The notes below the pieces were generated by a model. It had not been told where the DNA came from. It searched no databases and saw only the letters and a program-made list of their open reading frames with translations. The position numbers and the translations under genes were made by a program. From Micromonospora echinospora (GTDB lineage: Bacteria > Actinomycetota > Actinomycetes > Mycobacteriales > Micromonosporaceae): a DNA stretch of 64,000 nt. Of the stretch, positions 36,282-44,130 are shown piece by piece. Positions within the stretch are counted from its first letter, which is position 1. Every line of letters begins with the position of its first letter. Location of the stretch: positions 6,959,001-7,023,000 of the forward strand of contig NZ_LT607413.1 of assembly GCF_900091495.1 (NCBI RefSeq), read 5' to 3'.

Positions 36282-37244
36282 TCAGTCCTGGTCCTGCTTC
36301 GCGGTCAGCCGCAGGTAGGCGGCGGAGAAGCCGGCCAGCACCACGAGCATGATCACGCCGAGCGCCGCCGCGCCGTTGAGGTCGTTCTGGAAGAAGCCGT
36401 GCTGGTAGATGAGGTACGCCACCGAGGTCGCCGAGTCCTGGGTGCCGGTGCCGTTCGCGAGGATCAGCGGCTCGACGAAGAACTGCATCGTGGCGACGAT
36501 CTGCAACATCGCCAGCAGCGCCAGGATCAGCCGGGTCTGCGGGATCGTCACGTGGCGGATCCGCCGCCAGATCCCCGCGCCGTCGAGTTCGGCCGCCTCG
36601 TAGAGCTCACCGGGGATGTTCTGCAACGCGGCCAGGTAGATCAGGACCGCGCCGCCCATGTTCATCCAGGTCGACGCGATCACCATCGCCGGCATCGTCA
36701 TCCCGGCGCTCTGCATCCACTGCGACGTGGGCAGGTGCAGCGCCGTGAGGATCGAGTTGAACAGGCCCGCGTCGCTGGGGTCGTAGGCGTAGAACTTGAA
36801 GAGGAAGAGCGCCGAGGCGGGCGGCAGCATCACCGGCAGGTAGACCAGGATCCGCAGGTACCCCTTGGCGTGGCGGAACTCGTTGAGCAGGATCGCCACG
36901 AAGAACGGCACCGCGTACCCGAGGACGAGCGCGAGAAGGGTGAAGGAGAACGTGTTCTTCCAGGCCGCCCAGAAGCTGGGGTCGGCGAGGATGCGTTCGT
37001 AGTTGTCCCAGCCGACCCAGGTGGTGACGCCGCGCCGGGTGCGCTGGAAGCTCATCACGACGCCGCGGATCATCGGGTACCAGGAGAAGAACGCGAAGCA
37101 GATCACCGCGCCGATCAGGAACGCGTGCCCGGTGAGGTTGTCGCGTACCTTCCGGCCGAGACTGGCACGCCGTGGCCCCGACGGGTACGGCGGCGCGGGA
37201 CGACCCGGTTCTCTCCTGGTCCCCGGGACGGTGGTGATCGCCAA
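36282..37244 (-). CDS. Carbohydrate ABC transporter permease (MalF type)
   Basis: 320-residue membrane permease. A basic Pro-rich N-terminus is followed by hydrophobic helices and the EAA loop GELYEAAELDGAGIWRRIRH at about 200-220. TTG 37244 is preferred because AGGAG lies 6 nt upstream; an in-frame GTG at 37271 lacks a Shine-Dalgarno. It partners the MalG-type gene, and a hairpin separates it from the binding-protein gene. Confidence 0.88.
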   Translation of the reverse strand: MAITTVPGTRREPGRPAPPYPSGPRRASLGRKVRDNLTGHAFLIGAVICFAFFSWYPMIRGVVMSFQRTRRGVTTWVGWDNYERILADPSFWAAWKNTFSFTLLALVLGYAVPFFVAILLNEFRHAKGYLRILVYLPVMLPPASALFLFKFYAYDPSDAGLFNSILTALHLPTSQWMQSAGMTMPAMVIASTWMNMGGAVLIYLAALQNIPGELYEAAELDGAGIWRRIRHVTIPQTRLILALLAMLQIVATMQFFVEPLILANGTGTQDSATSVAYLIYQHGFFQNDLNGAAALGVIMLVVLAGFSAAYLRLTAKQDQD

Positions 37245-37292
37245 GGCAACTCCTGCCTGAGTCTGTGACACCGACGGTGCGGCGCGGAGGGT

Positions 37293-37318
37293 GCGGGGGC
37301 CGGGGAACCGGCCCCCGC
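37293..37318 (-). terminator. Attenuator hairpin between binding-protein and permease genes
   Basis: GCGGGGGCCGG / CCGGCCCCCGC forms a perfect 11-bp stem with a GGAA loop, 8 nt after the binding-protein stop. Such intergenic hairpins commonly raise the binding protein level relative to the permeases. Confidence 0.65.
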
Positions 37319-37326
37319 GTCGCGGA

Positions 37327-38706
37327 TCAGCCCTCGGCGGCGAGGAGCTTGTTGACCTTGTCTTCGGCCGTCTTGAGCAGGTCGTCGATGTTCGCGTTCG
37401 GGTTCGTCAGCACCCCGGACATCGCGGCGTCGAGGACCGCGTAGATCGCCTGCGCGTTCCGGGGCTCGCCCTTGATCGGGACCGGGTTCGCCTCGAAGAC
37501 CGCGAAGTTCGCGGTGTCCACGTTCGCGTTCGCCTTGCGCAGTTCGAGCTCCTGCTTCTGCGCCTCGCTGCCGTTCGCGAACAGCAGCGGCTGGGGCAGG
37601 CCGACGGGGTAGTTCTGCGGCTTGGCCCGGACGTAGTCGAACTGGCCCTTGCCCGGCGTCAGCTTCTGGTACGCGATCCACTTCAGACCGGCCTCGACCT
37701 GCTCGGGGGTGAGGCCCTTCTTGAAGAAGTAGCCCTCGCCACCGCCGAGCGTCCCCTTGGCCGGGCCGTCCTGGCCGGGCAGCGGACCCATCGCCCAGTC
37801 CTGGAACTTGCCCTGGAACTGGCTGACGATCGCCTGGGTGGCGTCCGGGGCGCCGACGAACATGCCGACCTTGCCCGCCCCGGCGTTGGTCAGCAGGTCA
37901 CCCCACTGCAACAGCTGACGGGCGCCCATGCTGTTGTCGCCGTACCGCATGTCCTTGAGGTTCTGCAGGACCTGCCGACCCGTCGCGTTGTTGAAGTCGG
38001 CCTTCTTGCCGTCCTCGGTCAGCACCCGGCCGCCCTGCGAGTAGAGCAGGGAGGTGAAGTGCCAGCCGCCGGTGTTGCCGGCGCTGTACTCGGCGTAGCC
38101 GGCGACGCCGTTGCCGAGGGCGGAGATCTTCTTGGCCGCGTCCCGGACCTCGGGCCACGTTTTGGGCGGGTTGTTGACGTCGAGACCGGCCTGCTGGAAC
38201 AGGACCTTGTTGTAGACCAGCCCCATCGAGTAGTTCTTCACCGGGACGGCGTAGAGCTTGCCGCCGTCGGTGAACGCCTCCTTCAGCGCCGGGTCGACGC
38301 TGTCCCAGGTCGGGATCGTGTCCTTGGTGGCGTACTCGGTGATGTCCATCGCCTGACCGGAGTCGAGCACCTGCTGGAGGTCGGTCATGTACCCGTAGAA
38401 CACGTCGGTCACCGTGCCGCCGGCCAGGCGGGCGGTGAAGTCCGGCGGGTTGTTGCACTGCTCGCCGACGCTCACGCTCTTGACGACGATGTCCGGGTTC
38501 TGCCGCTGGAACTCGGCGACGTCGTCGTTCCAGTTCTTCAACAGTTCCTTCTGCGAGCCGACCGGCTGGCAGTCGACGGTGATGGTGACCTTGCCGCCGG
38601 CGGTCGCGTCGGTGTCGTCGCTCTTCGTGGAACATGCCGTGAGGCCGAGCCCCAGGCCGGCCGCGAGCGTCAACGCCGCGACCTTCCGGTACTGCGGTAC
38701 GGACAT
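37327..38706 (-). CDS. Sugar-binding lipoprotein of the alpha-glucan-locus ABC importer
   Basis: 459-residue CUT1-type binding protein. The signal peptide carries the lipobox LTACST (Cys about 25). The mature part begins GGKVTITVDCQPVGSQ and contains the usual hinge-region segments (NWNDDVAEFQRQNPDIV, WEL-type C-lobe elements). It is the first gene of the importer operon, and a likely promoter and operator lie upstream in 38841-38884. The ligand is inferred from the locus to be an alpha-1,3-glucan oligosaccharide. Confidence 0.9.
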   Translation of the reverse strand: MSVPQYRKVAALTLAAGLGLGLTACSTKSDDTDATAGGKVTITVDCQPVGSQKELLKNWNDDVAEFQRQNPDIVVKSVSVGEQCNNPPDFTARLAGGTVTDVFYGYMTDLQQVLDSGQAMDITEYATKDTIPTWDSVDPALKEAFTDGGKLYAVPVKNYSMGLVYNKVLFQQAGLDVNNPPKTWPEVRDAAKKISALGNGVAGYAEYSAGNTGGWHFTSLLYSQGGRVLTEDGKKADFNNATGRQVLQNLKDMRYGDNSMGARQLLQWGDLLTNAGAGKVGMFVGAPDATQAIVSQFQGKFQDWAMGPLPGQDGPAKGTLGGGEGYFFKKGLTPEQVEAGLKWIAYQKLTPGKGQFDYVRAKPQNYPVGLPQPLLFANGSEAQKQELELRKANANVDTANFAVFEANPVPIKGEPRNAQAIYAVLDAAMSGVLTNPNANIDDLLKTAEDKVNKLLAAEG

Positions 38707-38840
38707 CTGTCCATCCCTTCGGGGAACGTGAGGCTCCGTGACCGTCGCCGATCCACCGGATCGCCCCGTGACCGGGCTCTGCTGCTTCCCGCCGGGTGAC
38801 CAGGCCCTGGAGCTGGGTGGTGTCAGGTGTGAGTGGGGTC

Positions 38841-38884
38841 ACTGTAACGAGGCGAACTAATTTCAGCAAGGTGTCGACTGAAAT
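38841..38884 (-). promoter_or_regulatory. Promoter with overlapping dyad for the importer operon
   Basis: On the minus strand TTGCTG (38869-38864) and TACAGT (38846-38841), separated by 17 nt, resemble a sigma-70-type promoter. The dyad ATTTCAG-11 nt-CTGAAAT (38860-38884) overlaps the -35 element, as an operator would. The rest of 38707-39222 shows no gene I can support. Confidence 0.45.
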
Positions 38885-39222
38885 CTGAAAGGACGCGACC
38901 CAGGGGCAACAGAGAGCACCCTGATCCTGTCGACTGTCCGAAGTAGTCGGATCTGCCACCCGGCGGTCCGTCCCTCGCCACACCGGGGCACGCCGCCTCG
39001 CCGGCACGCGGAGTCCTCCGAACGACCGACATCCCGTCGATCATGGAATCGTGGTACCTGGTCAGTGCTGATCGTGACGTTTGGGGGGTGCCCAAAGTCC
39101 ATGACCGACGTCAGGCGACGGGTGGGGCTGCGGTGGGCGGGTCAGCTTCCGGTCCGGGCGTCAGGTCGACGGCGGGAACGCGGCGGTCGTCCGGCCACCC
39201 GGCGAGGGGGCGACCGGGCGGG

Positions 39223-40224
39223 TCAGCGACCCGGGGCGGGCGCGGTGGAACCCCGTACCACCAACTCGGGCTCGAACAGCAGCTCGTCGTGCAGCACGCC
39301 GGCCCCCTCGATCTGGGTGACCAGCAGGTCCACCGCGGCCTGCCCCATCGTCTCGATCGGCTGCCGCACCGTGGTCAAGGGCGGGTCGGTGCAGGTCATG
39401 AACGCGGAGTCGTCGAAGCCCACCACCGACACCTCGGCCGGCACCGCGCGACCCGACCGCCGGGCGGCCCGGATCGCGCCGAGGGCCAGCACGTCGCTGG
39501 CGCAGATGATGCCGGTCACGCCGCGCTCGATCAGCCGGCTCGCGGCGACGCGCGCCCCCTCCAGGGAGAAACTGGACCGCTCGACGCACTCCCGGTCGTC
39601 GGCCCAGTTCGCGGCCCGGACCATCGCGTCCAGCTTGCGCCGGGAGGGCACGTGCCCCTCCGGGCCCAGCACCATGCCGATCCGGCTGTGCCCGAGCGAC
39701 CGCAGGTGCCCGTACGCCTGCTCCACCGCGACCGCGTCGTCGGTCGAGACCCGGGGGAAGCTCAGCTCGTCCACCCCCGCGTTGACCAGCACCACCGGCA
39801 GGCCCCGGTCGGTCAGCCGTCGGTAGTGCTCGTGCGGGGCGTCGGCCAACGCGTACGACCCGCCGGCGAAGATGACCCCGGAGACCTGGTGGTCCAGCAG
39901 CATCTCGACGTAGTCGGCCTCGGAGACGCCACCGATCGTCCGGGCGCACAGCGCCGGGGTGTAGCCGCGCTGGGCCAGCGACCCGGTCACCACCTCGGCG
40001 AGCGCCGGGAAGATCGGATTCTGCAACTCCGGGAGCACCAGCCCGACCAGCCGGGCACGCTCCCCGCGCAGCTTGGTCGGCCGCTCGTAGCCCAGCACGT
40101 CCAGGGCGGTCAGCACCGCGGTACGGGTCGCCTCGGAGACACCACCACGACCGTTGAGCACCCGGCTGACGGTGGCCTCGCTGACGCCGGCCTTCCTCGC
40201 CACCTCGGTCAGTCGCTTCGTCAC
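39223..40224 (-). CDS. LacI-family regulator of the alpha-glucan locus
   Basis: 333 residues. The HTH is TKRLTEVARKAGVSEATVSRVLN at the N-terminus, followed by a hinge (VLTALDVLGYERP) and a sugar-sensing domain (LVLPELQNPIFP, GIICASDVLALGAIRAAR, VGFDDSAFMTCTDPPLTTVRQP). GTG 40224 is chosen because LacI proteins begin just before the HTH; an in-frame GTG at 40242 would add six residues. It lies between the ABC operon and the divergent GH87-GH71 pair, suited to control both. Confidence 0.92.
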   Translation of the reverse strand: MTKRLTEVARKAGVSEATVSRVLNGRGGVSEATRTAVLTALDVLGYERPTKLRGERARLVGLVLPELQNPIFPALAEVVTGSLAQRGYTPALCARTIGGVSEADYVEMLLDHQVSGVIFAGGSYALADAPHEHYRRLTDRGLPVVLVNAGVDELSFPRVSTDDAVAVEQAYGHLRSLGHSRIGMVLGPEGHVPSRRKLDAMVRAANWADDRECVERSSFSLEGARVAASRLIERGVTGIICASDVLALGAIRAARRSGRAVPAEVSVVGFDDSAFMTCTDPPLTTVRQPIETMGQAAVDLLVTQIEGAGVLHDELLFEPELVVRGSTAPAPGR

Positions 40225-40269
40225 GCCGCGATGGTACTGCACCGGTTCTGCAAGAAATGGGCTGCCGGC

Positions 40270-40284
40270 TGACGTGTCACGTCA
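40270..40284. promoter_or_regulatory. 15-bp palindrome TGACGTG-T-CACGTCA
   Basis: A perfect 7-bp inverted repeat with a single central base lies 46 nt upstream of the LacI gene and 364 nt upstream of GH87. It is a good operator candidate for autoregulation. The CTGCAAGAA element occurs twice nearby (40248-40256 and 40447-40455), and ATCTGAAA at about 40422 echoes the importer-operon site. 40225-40647 otherwise holds a long leader with no gene I can support. Confidence 0.4.
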
Positions 40285-40647
40285 AGTCGAGACGGGGTGG
40301 AGATCCTCGCCGCCACCCTTCGTCGACGGGTCCGCCCGTGGCGTCGGCCCGCCGACGTCACCCCGCGCCCGGGCGCAGGCTCAGGCGGGGTCCGCCGGAA
40401 CCGTTGACGAACCGGTAGCACATCTGAAACATTGAGGACCATCACCCTGCAAGAACTAGACGGGGCGATGAAATCTCCGTGCCAACCGACGAAATACGTG
40501 TGGGTTGCGCCGCCCCGGTCGTTCCGGCCCTCCTCCCCGACTCCCCCGTACCGGAATCCGGGCTCGTCGAACCGCACCCGCTCCTCCCCGAGTCCGGGTC
40601 CCACGGTCTCGGCGCCACGTGCTCTGTCGCATCCCAGGAAGGGCGTC

Positions 40648-43600
40648 ATGAAACGGAAGAAGCACAGCCGACGACTGGTCGGCGGTCTCCTCGCCGCCGG
40701 GCTGGTCGGCATGGTGGCGATCTCGCCCGGCCCGGCGCTCGCCGCCGGCGGCCCCAACCTGTCGTCCGGCAAGTCGGCCTCGGCGAGCGGATCCCACGGT
40801 CCCTACGTCGCGGCCAACGTCACCGACGGCAACCCGCACACGTACTGGGAGAGCCCGTCCCACGCCTTCCCGCAGTGGGTGCAGGTCGACCTCGGCGGCA
40901 GCGTCGCCGTCGACCAGGTGAAGTTGAAACTGCCACCGGTGGCCGAGTGGGGCGCCCGGACACAGACCCTCGCCGTGCAGGGCAGCGCCAACGGCAGCAC
41001 CTTCAGCACCCTCTCCGCGTCCGCCGGACGGGTGTTCGATCCGGCCTCGGGCAACACCGTCACCATCGACTTCGCCGCCGCGAACGTCCGGTACGTACGG
41101 CTGCACGTCACCGGCAACACCGGGTGGCCCGCCGCCCAGATCTCCGAGTTCGAGATCTACGGCGTGGACGGCGGTGGTGGACCCGTCGACCCACCGGTCG
41201 GCACGAACCTGGCCGGCGGCAAACCGATCGAGGCGTCGTCGTCGATCTTCACCTTCGTGGCGGCCAACGCCAACGACACCAGCCCCACCTCGTACTGGGA
41301 GTCCGCCGGGTTCCCCTCCACCCTGACGGTGAAGCTGGGCGCCGATGCCGACGTCACGGCGGTCGTGGTCAAACTCAACCCGGACCCGGTCTGGGGACCC
41401 CGTACCCAGAGCCTCCAGATCCTGGGCCGGGCCACGGCGAGCACCGGTTTCACCTCGCTGAAGGCGACGGCCGACTACGCGTTCAGCCCGTCCGGCAACC
41501 AGAACTCCGTGACGATCCCCATCACCGGTCGGGTCGCCGACGTGCAGCTGAGGTTCACCGGCAACACCGGCGCGCCCGGTGGGCAGGTCGCCGACCTCGA
41601 GGTGCGGGGCGCGTGGGCGCCGAATCCGGACCTGGTGGTCACCGCGACGAACTGGAGCCCGACCTCGGTGAACGAGACCACCCCGGTCACCCTGTCGGCC
41701 ACGGTCCGGAACGCGGGAACCGCCGCCGCGGGTGCGACCCGGGTGGACTTCCGGATCGGCGGCACGGTGGTGGGCAGCGCCCCGGTCGGCGCGCTCGCCG
41801 CCGGCGCCTCGGCCACCGTCTCGGCGAACGTCGGGACGCAGCCGATGGGCAGCCACAGCGTCTCGTCGGTGGTCGACCCGGCCAACACGGTTCCCGAGCA
41901 GAACAACGACAACAACAGCTTCACCGCCGCCACGCCGCTGGTGGTCACCCAGGCGCCCGGCCCCGACCTCCAGGTCGTCGGCATCGCCACCAACCCGTCG
42001 AACCCGGCGGTGGGAGCGGCGGTCACGTTCACCGTGTCGGTACGCAACCGTGGCACCACCGGAACGACCGCCGCCACCGTCACCCGACTCGTGGTGGGCG
42101 GCACCACGCTCAACACCACCACCGCCACGGTGGCCGCCGGGGCGACGGTGAACGTGGCGATGAGCGGCCAGTGGACCGCCGCCGCCGGCGGGGCCACCGT
42201 CACCGCCACCGCCGACGCCACCAACGTCGTGGCAGAGACCAACGAGTCCAACAACGCGTTCTCCCGGACGATCGTGGTCGGGCGGGGCGCGGCGACACCG
42301 TGGGTCGAGTACGAGGCCGAAGCCGCCCGCTACCAGGGCACCCTGGTCGAGGCCGACCCGCTGCGCACCTTCGGGCACACCAACTTCGGCACGGAGTCGT
42401 CGGGACGCCGGTCGGTGCGACTGAACAACACCGGGCAGTTCGTCGAGTTCACCTCGACCAACCAGGCCAACTCGATCGTGGTGCGCAACTCCATCCCCGA
42501 CGCCCCGAACGGCGGCGGGATCAACGCCACCATCAGCCTCTACGCCAACGACGTCTTCGTCCAGAAGGTGACCCTCTCGTCGCGGCACAGCTGGCTCTAC
42601 GGCACCACCGACGACACCGAGTCGCTGACGAACACGCCCCAGGCCGACGCCCGCCGGCTCTTCGACGAGTCGCACGCGCTGCTGGCGCGGTCCTACCCGG
42701 CCGGCACCCGGTTCAAGCTCCAGCGGGACGCCTCCGACACGGCGTCGTTCTACGTCATCGACCTGATCAACCTGGAGCAGGTGGCGCCCCCGGCCACCAA
42801 ACCGGCCGAGTGCACCTCGATCACGGCCTACGGCGCGGTGCCCGACGACGGCGTCGACGACTCGGCCGCCATCCAACGCGCCGTGACGGACGACCAGAAC
42901 GGCGTCATCGCCTGCGTCTGGATCCCGGCCGGGCAGTGGCGGCAGGAGCAGAAGATCCTCTCGCCGGACCCGACCCGGGGGCAGTACAACCAGCAGGGGA
43001 TCCGCAACGTCACCATCCGCGGCGCCGGCATGTGGCACGCGCAGCTGTACACCCAGACCGAGCCGCAGAACGTGGTGGGCAACATCAACCACCCGCACGA
43101 GGGCAACGTCGGCTTCGACATCGACGACAACACCCAGATCTCCGACATCGCCATCTTCGGCATGACGACCAACCGGGCCCACCGCGGCCACGGCCTGAAC
43201 GGACGGTTCGGCCGGAACACGAAGATCAGCAACGTGTGGATCGAGCACGTCAACGTCGGCGCCTGGGTCGGGCGGGACTACTCGGACACCCCCGCGTACT
43301 GGAACCCCGGAGACGGACTCGACTTCTCCGGCATGCGGATCCGCAACACCTACGCCGACGGCATCAACTTCTCCAACGGCACCCGCAACTCCCGGGTCTT
43401 CAACTCGACCTTCCGCACCACCGGCGACGACGCCCTGGCGGTCTGGGCCAACCCCCGCGTCAAGGACCCCACGGTCGACGTCGGCCGCAACAACCACTTC
43501 GTCAACAACACCGTCCAGCTTCCCTGGCGCGCGAACGGCATCGCGATCTACGGCGGCTCGGGCAACACGATCGAGAACAACCTGATCTCCGACACGATGA

Positions 43601-44013
43601 ACTACCCGGGCATCATGCTGGCGACCGACCACAGTCCACTGCCCTTCTCCGGCACCACGCTGATCGCCAACAACGGGTTGTACCGGTGCGGCGGTGTGTT
43701 CTGGAACGAGGACCAGGAGTTCGGCGCGATCACCCTGTTCGCCGCCGGCAGCGACATCCCCGGCGTCACCATCCGGGACACCGAGATCCACGACTCCACC
43801 TACGACGGCATCCAGTTCAAGACCGGCGGCGGCACCATGCCGAACGTCGCCATCACCAACGTGAAGATCGACAAGTCGAACCACGGCGCCGGCATCCTGG
43901 CGATGAGCGGTGCCCGTGGCAACGCCACGCTGACCAACGTCACCATCACCAACTCGGCCGACGGCGACATCGTCCGGCAGCCGGGCTCGACCTTCTCCAT
44001 CACCGGCGGCTGA
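40648..44013 (+). CDS. Secreted GH87-like alpha-1,3-glucanase with N-terminal discoidins
   Basis: 1121 residues. The signal peptide is about 1-33 (GPALA). Discoidin-like domains at about 35-170 and 182-325 precede two CARDB domains (about 330-545), a CBM6/35-like domain (VEYEAEAARYQG, about 552-710), and a beta-helix from about 725 to the end, starting ITAYGAVPDDGVDDSAAIQ. The catalytic-type residues are Asp904, Asp927 and Asp928 (YADGINF...TTGDDALAVW). ATG 40648 follows AGGAAGGG; upstream frame is leader. It resembles the 1427-residue paralogue but lacks FN3 repeats and one discoidin. It is probably co-regulated with the GH71-like gene 117 nt downstream. Confidence 0.85.
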   Translation: MKRKKHSRRLVGGLLAAGLVGMVAISPGPALAAGGPNLSSGKSASASGSHGPYVAANVTDGNPHTYWESPSHAFPQWVQVDLGGSVAVDQVKLKLPPVAEWGARTQTLAVQGSANGSTFSTLSASAGRVFDPASGNTVTIDFAAANVRYVRLHVTGNTGWPAAQISEFEIYGVDGGGGPVDPPVGTNLAGGKPIEASSSIFTFVAANANDTSPTSYWESAGFPSTLTVKLGADADVTAVVVKLNPDPVWGPRTQSLQILGRATASTGFTSLKATADYAFSPSGNQNSVTIPITGRVADVQLRFTGNTGAPGGQVADLEVRGAWAPNPDLVVTATNWSPTSVNETTPVTLSATVRNAGTAAAGATRVDFRIGGTVVGSAPVGALAAGASATVSANVGTQPMGSHSVSSVVDPANTVPEQNNDNNSFTAATPLVVTQAPGPDLQVVGIATNPSNPAVGAAVTFTVSVRNRGTTGTTAATVTRLVVGGTTLNTTTATVAAGATVNVAMSGQWTAAAGGATVTATADATNVVAETNESNNAFSRTIVVGRGAATPWVEYEAEAARYQGTLVEADPLRTFGHTNFGTESSGRRSVRLNNTGQFVEFTSTNQANSIVVRNSIPDAPNGGGINATISLYANDVFVQKVTLSSRHSWLYGTTDDTESLTNTPQADARRLFDESHALLARSYPAGTRFKLQRDASDTASFYVIDLINLEQVAPPATKPAECTSITAYGAVPDDGVDDSAAIQRAVTDDQNGVIACVWIPAGQWRQEQKILSPDPTRGQYNQQGIRNVTIRGAGMWHAQLYTQTEPQNVVGNINHPHEGNVGFDIDDNTQISDIAIFGMTTNRAHRGHGLNGRFGRNTKISNVWIEHVNVGAWVGRDYSDTPAYWNPGDGLDFSGMRIRNTYADGINFSNGTRNSRVFNSTFRTTGDDALAVWANPRVKDPTVDVGRNNHFVNNTVQLPWRANGIAIYGGSGNTIENNLISDTMNYPGIMLATDHSPLPFSGTTLIANNGLYRCGGVFWNEDQEFGAITLFAAGSDIPGVTIRDTEIHDSTYDGIQFKTGGGTMPNVAITNVKIDKSNHGAGILAMSGARGNATLTNVTITNSADGDIVRQPGSTFSITGG

Positions 44014-44024
44014 CGCCCGGCGAC

Positions 44025-44070
44025 CCTCCGGGATGTCGCCGACCCGCGAGCGGCGGTGACATCCCGGAGG
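44025..44070 (+). terminator. Hairpin between GH87 and GH71-like genes
   Basis: CCTCCGGGATGTC / GACATCCCGGAGG is a perfect 13-bp stem with a 20-nt loop, starting 12 nt after the GH87 stop. It is a terminator or attenuator without a T-run. Confidence 0.7.
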
Positions 44071-44130
44071 ACCCTGCTCGCTCCACCCGCCCACCGCCGA
44101 CTCTCGTCATCCCCCACGAGGAGGATCACC

